A stretch of DNA of 64,000 bases, from positions 310,001-374,000 of the forward strand of contig CAJTQF010000001.1 of assembly GCA_910578565.1 (NCBI GenBank), in the 5' to 3' direction. This DNA comes from an uncultured Christensenella sp. (lineage in GTDB: Bacteria; Bacillota; Clostridia; Christensenellales; Borkfalkiaceae). A program made the translations under genes and the position numbers. Shown one piece after another: positions 1-8,244 of the stretch; within the stretch, counting starts at the first letter, position 1, and each line of letters opens with the position of its first letter. Under the pieces are notes generated by a model. The model ran no database searches and had not been told where the DNA came from. It was given only the letters and a program-made list of their open reading frames with translations.

Positions 1-2
1 AT

Positions 3-59
3 TTTGTCGAATATCAGGAATTTGACGTGGCAAATATAACTTGGTATTACGGTGAATAA
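3..59 (+). CDS. 3' end of an unidentified gene (partial)
   Basis: An open frame enters from the left edge and stops at a TAA at 57-59, giving an 18-residue C-terminus ending in WYYGE. It is followed by a hairpin, which fits the end of a transcription unit. There is too little to identify the protein. Confidence 0.35.
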   Translation, partial: FVEYQEFDVANITWYYGE

Positions 60-89
60 ATTTTGGACAGTATATGAATAAGTTATAAG

Positions 90-120
90 GATAGGTTAAA
101 GATTTTATTAACCTATCTTT
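90..120 (+). terminator. Hairpin terminator after the partial gene
   Basis: A perfect 10-bp stem (GATAGGTTAA with TTAACCTATC) is followed by a short T run. It separates the partial left-edge gene from the ABC transporter. Confidence 0.55.
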
Positions 121-179
121 AATATTACGTTAGACTTTTACTTTAATATCGGATATTATAGGTAAGCGGGGGAAAATTG

Positions 180-2708
180 ATGATAAAATTAATTGATGTA
201 CATAAAGAATATACCGTTTCGGATAACAATAAAATTTTTGCATTGGATAAAATTAATTTATCGATTGATGGAAACGGATTTATTGCAATAGTAGGTAAAA
301 GCGGTAGCGGAAAAACATCTTTATTAAATATTTTGGGCGGATTGGATAAGCCTACGTCAGGAAACATTGAAATTAATGATGAAATTCTGAATTATAGTAA
401 TAGCAGACAACTTGACCTTTATAGAAACTACACCGTCAGTTTTGTGTTTCAGGATTTTAATTTGCTTGAAGATTATTCGATTTTTGACAATGTTAAACTC
501 GGAATTAAAATTCAAGGAGTTAAAAATGCCTGCGCCGAAGAAATGATTAAAAAATCCCTTAAACAAGTCGGACTTGAAGGTTTTGAAAAAAGAAAGATAT
601 CTACTTTGTCAGGCGGACAAAAGCAAAGAGTAGCTATCGCCAGGGCTTTGTGTAAAGAAAGCGATATGGTTTTATGTGACGAGCCTACCGGTAATTTAGA
701 CGGTAATACCACCGATGAGATTTTTAGCGTTATAAAGTCTTTGTCCGCAAAGCGTGTTTTTATTGTAGTTACCCATGATGAAGAAAACGCCTTAAAATAT
801 GCTGACCGCATAATCAAAATTTCAGACGGAAAAATTATAGATGATTTTGCTGTAACACCGACTGAAAAAAGTAAAATTGAGTGTCGGACAGATAATACTG
901 TCGAAGGGAGAAAGAGAGAGAAAAAGACATATGGATTAGGAGCGCTTAATTGCCTTCAAATGGTAAAACACAATATAGCTCATTTTGCTTTTTCCAGCGC
1001 TGCAATGTTTTTACTGTTAACTATTTGTTTTACATTGATTACCGCCTTTTTCGCTTTGTCTCAATACAATGAAAGGGACGCCTTTTTAAACACTTTAAAA
1101 ACAAATAGTCAATATTTATTATCGGTTACTAAATATGTAGATAAAGTTATTACTTATCCAAGCGGCAATAAGTCTTATGGATATAAAGCGGCTTATGATT
1201 TGGCAAAAGAAAGCGATTTGGATTATTTGAAAACCGAGTTGCCGACGTCTGTAGGTATATATCCGTCGTACGGTTTTGTTAAACCCTTTACCGATTTTAA
1301 AGACGTTGAGCTTAAAATTAACTCCGATTCGGGTTACGCGTATGCTATTAAAGAAGCTATTGCAATAGATGATTTCAAAAGTTTTTGTCTTCCGCTGTTG
1401 TCCGGCGTTTATCCCAAAGAAGAGTATGACATTTTAATTTATGATTATATGGCGGCGTCTTTGGTGGAACAAGGTATATTTGACGGAAGTATCGATTCCG
1501 TTGCCGGTGCTGTTATTACAGATTCTGTTAACGGAATAAGTTTGAGAATAAGCGGGATTCTGAAAAGTCAATATAAAAATTATATAGGAATATCTAAGGA
1601 ATCTACGAATTATGATTTTGCAGTAGCTTATTTGTCCGAATTGAAAGCCATATTTTGTTATCCTTCTTTGATTGAACAAATCGAAGAACAGGACTATATG
1701 TCGATTTTAGACAGCAGCATAGTTAGCTATTCAGATAAAGGTGAGAACAGATTAAAACTTAATGCAACAAAAATAAAAGACATCGATGTAAGAGATTTGG
1801 ATTTATATGTTACTGCATCGGATTTTGAAAGTAATAACGGCATTATTATAAGTATTGATACTCTGACAAAAATTCTTAATACGACTGTTGATGATATTAC
1901 GCCTGACGCGGCTTTGGATTTTATAGAAAGCCATATGGTGGAATTTAAGACTATCTATAATGACGCCGGACTGTATCCAATGCAAAATTATTTAATCACA
2001 AATAAAATTATTGCAATATGTAATGAAAACACTGAATATGACGGGATGATTTATTTCTATAGTTCAGACGGTACAAACTATGTAAATAATGAAAACGGTT
2101 TATATCGACAAGTTTACATAGGCTTAATTGATAATTGGCAAACAAATCGCGAAGTTATAAATTATTTTTGGTATCCGGACGAGAAACCGTGGGAATTTTA
2201 TGAGAGCAATCCAGAGTATTATGATGAGATTTACGCCGTATATGATCCCATAGGTTTTCTGATAACGGAAGCGGATTCCTATCTCGCAAATATTAAAGTT
2301 TTTGCAAATTATATTAATTATATTGTAATGGGAATGTCTTTTATAGTTGTTCTTATTTATACGGTAATGACTTTGCAAAGATACAATTATAAGATAGGAA
2401 TATTAAAAGCGCTTGGCGCCAGAACTTCAAATATAATTCTTATTTTCGGACTTCAATTACTTTTAATTTCATTGGTTGCGTTTTTGTTGTCGGTTCCCAT
2501 ATCTTATATAATAATGTTTGCAATAAATTCCGTTTTTGTAAAAGATGTAAATTCGAGCCTTATATTTTTCTCGGTAACGTTTAGCTCGGTCGCCGTTGCT
2601 TTCGCTTTTGCTACGTTGGGCGTTGTGATAGTATCAGGCATTCCGTTATTAAAACTTGCTTTTATGTCCCCTATAAAAACCATAAATAACGGACGTAAAA
2701 AGTTATAA
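180..2708 (+). CDS. Fused ABC transporter, ATPase plus FtsX/MacB-type permease
   Basis: A single 842-residue protein joins an ABC ATPase to a permease of the MacB/FtsX type. The ATPase half has Walker A GKSGSGKT at about residues 39-46, the signature LSGGQKQR near 143 and Walker B with DEPTG near 166. The permease half has one membrane segment at about 266-293, a long extracytoplasmic domain (about 295-705), then three membrane segments near 709-730, 751-782 and 793-825, the usual MacB layout of one plus three. Such transporters use ATP to drive movements of the outer domain and typically act in lipoprotein or peptide export or stress sensing; the substrate here is unknown. I chose the ATG at 180, seven bases after a GCGGGGGA ribosome site; a TTG lies directly before it. 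No two-component system sits next to it within the window. Confidence 0.9.
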   Translation: MIKLIDVHKEYTVSDNNKIFALDKINLSIDGNGFIAIVGKSGSGKTSLLNILGGLDKPTSGNIEINDEILNYSNSRQLDLYRNYTVSFVFQDFNLLEDYSIFDNVKLGIKIQGVKNACAEEMIKKSLKQVGLEGFEKRKISTLSGGQKQRVAIARALCKESDMVLCDEPTGNLDGNTTDEIFSVIKSLSAKRVFIVVTHDEENALKYADRIIKISDGKIIDDFAVTPTEKSKIECRTDNTVEGRKREKKTYGLGALNCLQMVKHNIAHFAFSSAAMFLLLTICFTLITAFFALSQYNERDAFLNTLKTNSQYLLSVTKYVDKVITYPSGNKSYGYKAAYDLAKESDLDYLKTELPTSVGIYPSYGFVKPFTDFKDVELKINSDSGYAYAIKEAIAIDDFKSFCLPLLSGVYPKEEYDILIYDYMAASLVEQGIFDGSIDSVAGAVITDSVNGISLRISGILKSQYKNYIGISKESTNYDFAVAYLSELKAIFCYPSLIEQIEEQDYMSILDSSIVSYSDKGENRLKLNATKIKDIDVRDLDLYVTASDFESNNGIIISIDTLTKILNTTVDDITPDAALDFIESHMVEFKTIYNDAGLYPMQNYLITNKIIAICNENTEYDGMIYFYSSDGTNYVNNENGLYRQVYIGLIDNWQTNREVINYFWYPDEKPWEFYESNPEYYDEIYAVYDPIGFLITEADSYLANIKVFANYINYIVMGMSFIVVLIYTVMTLQRYNYKIGILKALGARTSNIILIFGLQLLLISLVAFLLSVPISYIIMFAINSVFVKDVNSSLIFFSVTFSSVAVAFAFATLGVVIVSGIPLLKLAFMSPIKTINNGRKKL

Positions 2709-2718
2709 ATATCTTAAA

Positions 2719-2756
2719 CAATAAAAGTCTTGAAAATTAATTCAAGGCTTTTATTT
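2719..2756 (+). terminator. Terminator of the ABC transporter gene
   Basis: An imperfect hairpin (AAAAGTCTTGAA with TTCAAGGCTTTT) ends in a T-rich tract just after the stop. The rest of the gap up to 2982 is AT-rich and shows nothing else I can support. Confidence 0.6.
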
Positions 2757-2982
2757 TGTTATTAAGTTCAGAACTTGTCTGTAAATTAAAGTTTAACTTT
2801 TCCACGTATTACTACAAATTCCCACATAAATCAACAAAATTGTACCGCTAAAATCATAAAGCTTTTTTATTATGTTTTTGTTATATATTTTTGTTATATA
2901 GATGTTATATAGATAATGTGCATGTAATAATATTTTTAATAATATTTTTTTATTGGATATGTACAAAAATGCTTAGGTATGG

Positions 2983-2988
2983 TATAAT
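2983..2988 (+). promoter_or_regulatory. Extended -10 promoter very close to the start codon
   Basis: A TATAAT preceded by TGG (extended -10) lies at 2983-2988 and the ATG of the lipoprotein gene starts at 2998. The expected transcription start would be at about 2995, so the message would be leaderless or nearly so. No Shine-Dalgarno sequence precedes the ATG. Confidence 0.5.
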
Positions 2989-2997
2989 ATATTTACT

Positions 2998-5196
2998 ATG
3001 AAGAACATTTTTAAAATATTGCTTATACTTGTTGTTGTTTGTCTTGGTGCTGTTATATTTTGTGCCTGTGACGGTGGCAAAGAAAACAAAGCGTACTCGC
3101 TTATTTATACCGCGGGCGAAGGCGGCAGAATAGACGGAAGTGCCAATCAATCAGTACGTAAAGGCGAAAGCGGAACGGAAGTTGTGGCGGTCGCAGGCGA
3201 CGGTTTTGAGTTTGTACAGTGGTCTGACGGGGTTACAACGCAAGCACGAACAGATAAAAATATATCTCACGATATAAATGTAACCGCGCGGTTTGCAAAA
3301 ACAGAATATTTTACAATTACTTATGAAGCGGATGAAGGCGGAAGAATTGACGGCTTAGCTAAGCAAACAGTGAAAAACGGAGAAAGCGGGCAGGAAGTTA
3401 CTGCCGTTCCCAATGAAGGCTACACGTTTGTAAAATGGTCTGACGGGTTAACAGAAAACAAAAGAACAGAAAAAGATGTTACTACTAATTTCTGGGTTAA
3501 GGCCATTTTTGAACAGAATGTTTATACAGTAACTTATAACCTTATTTACGGCGGTTGGCTTTTAGAAGGTCAAAAACAATATGATGAGCCTATAACAGTC
3601 AAAATAGCGCACGGCAGCGACAGTATTACCGTAGTTGCAAAACCGTACTTTTATCACGTTTTTATGGGGTGGTCTGACGGGGTAACCACGGAAGAAAGAG
3701 CGGACAAAAACATAACTTCTGATATGACTGTAACTGCCTACTTTGGCTGTGAAGCGAAATATCTGGTGAATAAATCAATCGGAGGCAAAATAGAAGGTCG
3801 CGTTGAGCAAACAGTACGAGCTAAAGAGCAATTTGCCGAAGTTAAAGCTGTTCCTGACGATGGATACATATTTACAGGGTGGTCTGATTTAAAAGCCGAA
3901 AACGTGCGGCAGGATACGGCTGATTATAGTTTGGAAATGGTCGCTTATTTCGAGCCGATAGAAAAGACCTTTAAGTACAATTATGGAGAGTTGGCAGCTC
4001 CGTTAGAAAATACGGTTACATTGAACCGTAATAATTTGCAATCTGTACATTTTGCTGTTCCGTCAATGCATGGATATGATTTTTGCGGCTGGTTTACCGA
4101 TAAAACATATACAACAAAAGTCGTCAATGAAGACGGAGTTTATATGCTCGGTTACAGGTCTTTCGCCTTGGAGACAGACACGCTTTATGCAAAGTGGCAA
4201 AAGAGCGGAGAGCAAAAACTTAAAAATTCTGTATTATTGGTTTTTATCGGCGAAATAGACGCTACTTTGTATTCAACTGTGGCGGGTAAAGATATAGAAG
4301 TAAAACATAAATTAACGGGAGTTGAGTATGAGCTGTGTTCGCTGATAGCCCTGAAAATGTCGGAATACCTGAATGAGTGGTTTAAAGATTTTGAAGACAC
4401 AATAAAATTTGAAGTAGATTCATACTACACGGTTACGCCTATAAATGAAAATAGTATTGTCAGTTATAAAAGCGAAGGAAATTTAACTTATCATATAAAT
4501 GCATATGATATTCCAGAAGTTGCTGTTTCAGGCATCGATAAAAATTATATAAGCGTAATTGCTTCTGAAACCTTTGGGAAAGATCGCAGATTGCTGTGCC
4601 AAACTGCTGGTGGAACCAGTCAAGATAAATACGGTTATGTATATAGGGAATTAACTGTTTTATATAGCGGTCTATCGTATCATACAATAGTTGAAGAAAT
4701 GAAAAACGGAAATTTAGGTCACAATGCGCAAAGTTTTTTGTCCCGACACATGGATTGGCTTATATATACGTGTGAAAATTATTTTGATTCTGATCAAATT
4801 TTCAGTTACAGTACAGTAAAATCATTCTATTTTCATAACGATACAATGACTGATTTACAAGTTGCCAAACTATACTTATTGAATAAGGCGCAGATAGCGC
4901 ATAACGGCGAATTTGGTGGTATTCCTGCGGAATTTTGGAGACATGGATTTTTACCGCGCGCTACATATCTGTGCAACAGGGTTGGCGAGCGTGCAGCAGG
5001 TAAGATTATTGATAGTGATGGCAAGACTATTACAACAGAATTTGTTGCATATGGCTCAGAATTGGTTGTAGAAGCGGTTCCAAACAAAGGTTACAGATTT
5101 GTCCGCTGGTCTGACGGCATTACAACGCCAATCAGGGTTGATAAAAATATTGTTTCTTGGATAAGAATTCAAGCGATATTTATTGAAGATAATTAA
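2998..5196 (+). CDS. Lipoprotein with InlB-type B repeats, zincin-like domain lacking HEXXH
   Basis: A 732-residue secreted lipoprotein. The N-terminus has a hydrophobic stretch and a lipobox-like FCAC at about residue 20-23. Four repeats of about 70 residues follow, each ending in a WSDG...R.DKNI...V.A.F pattern typical of divergent InlB B repeats. Then come a Listeria-Bacteroides-type repeat (about 325-400), a C-terminal domain (about 405-650) and one more B repeat at the end. The C-terminal domain aligns by eye with the paralogue at 8245-9942, sharing landmarks such as IP.EFW near the end, but where that protein has HEMAH this one has SRHMDWLIYT, so the zinc motif is gone. It is probably an inactive or binding paralogue at the cell surface. 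The next gene starts 20 bases after its stop. Confidence 0.75.
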   Translation: MKNIFKILLILVVVCLGAVIFCACDGGKENKAYSLIYTAGEGGRIDGSANQSVRKGESGTEVVAVAGDGFEFVQWSDGVTTQARTDKNISHDINVTARFAKTEYFTITYEADEGGRIDGLAKQTVKNGESGQEVTAVPNEGYTFVKWSDGLTENKRTEKDVTTNFWVKAIFEQNVYTVTYNLIYGGWLLEGQKQYDEPITVKIAHGSDSITVVAKPYFYHVFMGWSDGVTTEERADKNITSDMTVTAYFGCEAKYLVNKSIGGKIEGRVEQTVRAKEQFAEVKAVPDDGYIFTGWSDLKAENVRQDTADYSLEMVAYFEPIEKTFKYNYGELAAPLENTVTLNRNNLQSVHFAVPSMHGYDFCGWFTDKTYTTKVVNEDGVYMLGYRSFALETDTLYAKWQKSGEQKLKNSVLLVFIGEIDATLYSTVAGKDIEVKHKLTGVEYELCSLIALKMSEYLNEWFKDFEDTIKFEVDSYYTVTPINENSIVSYKSEGNLTYHINAYDIPEVAVSGIDKNYISVIASETFGKDRRLLCQTAGGTSQDKYGYVYRELTVLYSGLSYHTIVEEMKNGNLGHNAQSFLSRHMDWLIYTCENYFDSDQIFSYSTVKSFYFHNDTMTDLQVAKLYLLNKAQIAHNGEFGGIPAEFWRHGFLPRATYLCNRVGERAAGKIIDSDGKTITTEFVAYGSELVVEAVPNKGYRFVRWSDGITTPIRVDKNIVSWIRIQAIFIEDN

Positions 5197-5216
5197 TAAA
5201 AACAAAGGAGAAAAAA

Positions 5217-7028
5217 ATGAACAAAAGAACAAAAAAGATCAGCTTAATAATCCTTGTATTATTAACACTAATCGTAGTAACAGTGGGATTTATTTTTATA
5301 AGTAATGCTTTAAGTAAAAAAGTATATGCTTCAACTTATAACCAATCACTATCTGTTGAAGAAAAAAATGATGTAACTTCGGAAGTAAAATCTCGTTCAA
5401 CAACAGCTGTTACAGCCGTTGCGGAAGAAGACAGCGATGTCTTGGTTGCCTTTTCTTTTGCTGGCGGAGTAGGTGGTACTAAAAGGACTTTTGCTACATA
5501 CGGCGAAGAAATGCCTTCGGGGTTAATAGCCCCGACAAAAGAAAATTATACTTTTCTCGGTTATTATGATGACGACACTAATAAGCAGTATTATGACGCA
5601 AATATGAATAGTACAAGTATTTGTGATGTGGAAGATATGTTAATACTGACAGCGCATTGGAAAGGAAAAGAAGTTATAATTACATTAGATCATAGTGGCG
5701 GTGTAAGTAATACTGACATTATAATAATAAGTTACGGAGATTTTTTTAAGAAAGTAGAAGTTCCTGAAAGAGAAGGGTACGAATTTTTAGGATATTACAT
5801 TGATGAAAATACATTGGTTTTTAAAAATGATGGTTTCCCTGACTCTAAGACAGAAAAGTGTGAATATATTGATGATATTACTTTAACGGCTAAATGGGAA
5901 CTTAAAATTTATAATATTGATTTTCAATTGACTAATGAAAAAATAAACGGTAAATTGCCTTTAGATTTCTATATGCCGAAAACCTATACTATCAAAGATG
6001 TTGAAAAAAAAGATATTGTTTTTGACAAAATCTGTAAGGGAGATTATAGAATAAACTTTGCTCCAAGTAAAATAGAAAAAGGCAGTGCACAAGATATATG
6101 TATTTACGGTACATGGGTTGAGAAGTATACAATCATATCATATTCATTAGATGGCGGAAAAAATAATGTCAATAATATTAAAGATTATATTGGTGAAGAT
6201 GATAGGCCTGTATCCGGTAAAAGGATTCTTAAGCTCAATGAAACATTGGATTTAGCTGATCCAACTAAAATAGGCTATAAATTTGATGGTTGGTATTTTG
6301 GTGGAAAAAAAATAACTTCCGTTAGTTGTTGTGATGAAGAATCAATTATTTTACGAGCAAAATGGATTAATAGAATTAAAGGCTATAATTATAATATGTC
6401 AATGGATACCTCATACATATCAACGGGTGAGCATGGTGCTATGACAATTAAATTGCCTATATTTAATTTAAGTAGAACTTGTACCATTTCAGTTTCACAA
6501 TATACAAAGCAGGTACATATTTTTGCAGAAGAATTTAAAGTTTATAGTTTAAATATAATCATACTTTCAAGAGATACAGATTTTGATCTTTATTTGGAAA
6601 ATTGCGGAATACATAGTGCGATGTTAGGGTCAACAAGCCCTAATACTATATCAATGAGTACAACAAATAAAAGTGTTTTAAATCTTTATGCTTATGGACA
6701 AGTGTTTATTAAGGGTAATTCTCCTTCGCAAAATCCTTATGGGAATGGTCTTAATGGCTCCCATGCAATAAAATGTTCTTCGCTTTATATAAAGCATGCA
6801 GAAAAATTGGGTATTTATGGCGGTGACGCAGGAAAAGGAGCATCGGGGTATAGCAATGGTTCTCCGGCTGTTGCTGTTTATATAGACGAAAAATTATATC
6901 GTCCAGAATCTAATGATATTGTTACTATAGCGGGAGGATATCATGTTGGTAGACCTTCTCAAGCATCTGGATTTAGTGGTGGAGTGATTGTCTTTCTCGA
7001 TGAAGATGGAAACATAATAGAATTTTAA
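5217..7028 (+). CDS. Secreted protein with Listeria-Bacteroides repeats
   Basis: A 603-residue exported protein with a good AAAGGAG site seven bases before its ATG. Residues 9-31 form a signal or membrane anchor ending near VYAST. The body holds several repeats of about 70-80 residues of the Listeria-Bacteroides (Flg_new) type, recognisable by FLGYYDD, FLGYYID and FDGWYFG followed by LTAHW/LTAKW/LRAKW. The last 200 residues form a beta-rich domain with Gly/Ser-rich stretches that I do not recognise. It follows the lipoprotein by 20 bases and is probably co-transcribed. The same arrangement recurs at 8245-13055, suggesting that the lipoprotein and the repeat protein work together at the cell surface. 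No enzymatic motif is visible. Confidence 0.7.
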   Translation: MNKRTKKISLIILVLLTLIVVTVGFIFISNALSKKVYASTYNQSLSVEEKNDVTSEVKSRSTTAVTAVAEEDSDVLVAFSFAGGVGGTKRTFATYGEEMPSGLIAPTKENYTFLGYYDDDTNKQYYDANMNSTSICDVEDMLILTAHWKGKEVIITLDHSGGVSNTDIIIISYGDFFKKVEVPEREGYEFLGYYIDENTLVFKNDGFPDSKTEKCEYIDDITLTAKWELKIYNIDFQLTNEKINGKLPLDFYMPKTYTIKDVEKKDIVFDKICKGDYRINFAPSKIEKGSAQDICIYGTWVEKYTIISYSLDGGKNNVNNIKDYIGEDDRPVSGKRILKLNETLDLADPTKIGYKFDGWYFGGKKITSVSCCDEESIILRAKWINRIKGYNYNMSMDTSYISTGEHGAMTIKLPIFNLSRTCTISVSQYTKQVHIFAEEFKVYSLNIIILSRDTDFDLYLENCGIHSAMLGSTSPNTISMSTTNKSVLNLYAYGQVFIKGNSPSQNPYGNGLNGSHAIKCSSLYIKHAEKLGIYGGDAGKGASGYSNGSPAVAVYIDEKLYRPESNDIVTIAGGYHVGRPSQASGFSGGVIVFLDEDGNIIEF

Positions 7029-7077
7029 AGTAGTTATGTTATAAAAAAGTTTTATTTTTAAAATTTTAATTCAATAA

Positions 7078-7113
7078 AAGAGCCGATTTTTAATAACTAT
7101 CGGCTTTTTTATA
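7078..7113 (+). terminator. Terminator of the first surface-protein cassette
   Basis: A hairpin built from AGCCGAT and ATCGGCT is followed by six T bases. Confidence 0.7.
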
Positions 7114-7126
7114 TGTCTCTAAAAAA

Positions 7127-7207
7127 TTTTATGGTGACGCATTAAACGGCGAAGAAAATAGCGACGTTTGGGTTTGGACGGAAAATAATTTTCCACAGTT
7201 AAAATAA
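7127..7207 (+). pseudogene. Relic of the C-terminus of a surface repeat protein
   Basis: A short open frame without a start codon reads YGDALNGEE...VWVWTENNFPQLK and stops at 7205-7207. This looks like the C-terminal end of a GLUG/repeat surface protein of the kind encoded nearby, and seems to be the remnant of a deleted gene. The assignment rests only on the style of the sequence. Confidence 0.4.
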
Positions 7208-7247
7208 TTCTCGGATATGAAAAATTAACAATTAAACAATTTATTAT

Positions 7248-7281
7248 AGACGGTAAGTTTTAGGCTTGCCGTCTTTTTTGT
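7248..7281 (+). terminator. Hairpin terminator after the relic
   Basis: GACGGTAAG and CTTGCCGTC form a stem followed by six T bases, so the relic still carries a transcription terminator. Confidence 0.6.
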
Positions 7282-7299
7282 CTAAATAAGCGCTAAGAC

Positions 7300-7385
7300 T
7301 GCCGGGGCGTCGATTACGGGGGTTGCTCGCCGACAGTAGGCAAGGGCTATGCCCAAAAATGAAGTACTGTCGGCTTTGTCGGCGG
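7300..7385. other. Structured intergenic segment before the TIR gene
   Basis: A perfect 10-base inverted repeat (GCCGACAGTA and TACTGTCGGC) encloses about 25 bases that include a smaller GGGC/GCCC hairpin. It lies in a 240-base stretch with no credible gene. The element is GC-rich compared with its AT-rich surroundings. I cannot assign it to a known RNA or mobile-element family. Confidence 0.35.
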
Positions 7386-7522
7386 GTAACTTTTACGTTG
7401 CGGTGACTTGTCCACACTATATTACAAAAACCAACAAAAACCAACGGGATTTTGCCTTCAAAATCATACAGATTTTTTTATGCGTCTTTATTTAAAATAC
7501 TAAATCGGAGAGGTGACTACAA

Positions 7523-8101
7523 ATGAAAAAAGTTTTCAGATCGGGGGAGTTTGAAAAATTCAGGAAACTTACCCTGAACGATTCGCGGCAGGCAATTTGT
7601 GAAAGCGTAAATACTTTCGGTGAGAGAAAAACGACGATTTTTATTTCACATAATCACAGCGATTTAAAAGATTTGAGAGATTTAATCGGTTTTTTAGAAG
7701 AAAAGTTTAACGTGCTTTGTTACATTGACAGCCGCGACCCGTCTTTGCCAAAGATAACTTCAGGCGAAACGGCGGCAAAAATAAAAGAAAGGATACGTCA
7801 GTGCGACAAATTTATTTTGCTGGCGACAAACAGGGCGATAAATTCAAAATGGTGCAATTGGGAGCTCGGTTACGGCGACGCGCAAAAATATAAAAAGCAT
7901 ATCGCTTTGTTTTCATTCGATACGGAAAATGAAGATTTTAACGGTTACGAGTATATGGAAATTTATCCGCATATCGTAAGATATTACGGCGACGAAAAAT
8001 TTTTGGACGGAACCTATATCAACCCCGGTTATTACGTATGTACAATCAGTGAAAACAGAACCAACGTAATTACCCCGCTGGAAGACTGGCTGTCAATGTA
8101 A
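7523..8101 (+). CDS. Stand-alone TIR-domain protein
   Basis: A 192-residue soluble protein. The strand TIFISHNHSD at about residues 37-46 is the typical start of a bacterial TIR domain, followed by a helix and YIDSRD. SKWCNWELGYGD near residues 109-120 holds the W..WE motif whose glutamate (Glu114) corresponds to the catalytic residue of TIR NADases. The fold is TIR_2-like, as in Thoeris ThsB proteins, which make a cyclic ADP-ribose-type signal after phage infection. No partner effector (ThsA-like SLOG/SIR2, channel or protease) is adjacent, so the defence role is inference. It has a GAGAGGTG ribosome site. It sits alone between two surface-protein cassettes, next to a gene relic, which suggests acquisition by exchange. 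Confidence 0.75.
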   Translation: MKKVFRSGEFEKFRKLTLNDSRQAICESVNTFGERKTTIFISHNHSDLKDLRDLIGFLEEKFNVLCYIDSRDPSLPKITSGETAAKIKERIRQCDKFILLATNRAINSKWCNWELGYGDAQKYKKHIALFSFDTENEDFNGYEYMEIYPHIVRYYGDEKFLDGTYINPGYYVCTISENRTNVITPLEDWLSM

Positions 8102-8196
8102 AATTTTGCTTTTTCGCGTTTGAAATGAATATACTGAATTGAATATAATACCGTTATTTAAAACGCGTGCAGGGCGCGGGGCAATAATATTCATAC

Positions 8197-8225
8197 TTGA
8201 CTATGAATAACCATAGCGTTATAAT
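8197..8225 (+). promoter_or_regulatory. Promoter of the zincin lipoprotein gene
   Basis: TTGACT at 8197-8202 and TATAAT at 8220-8225 are separated by 17 bases. A small inverted repeat (CTATG and CATAG, 8201-8216) lies between the boxes and could be an operator. Confidence 0.7.
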
Positions 8226-8244
8226 GAGTGCAAGGAAGTGAAAA

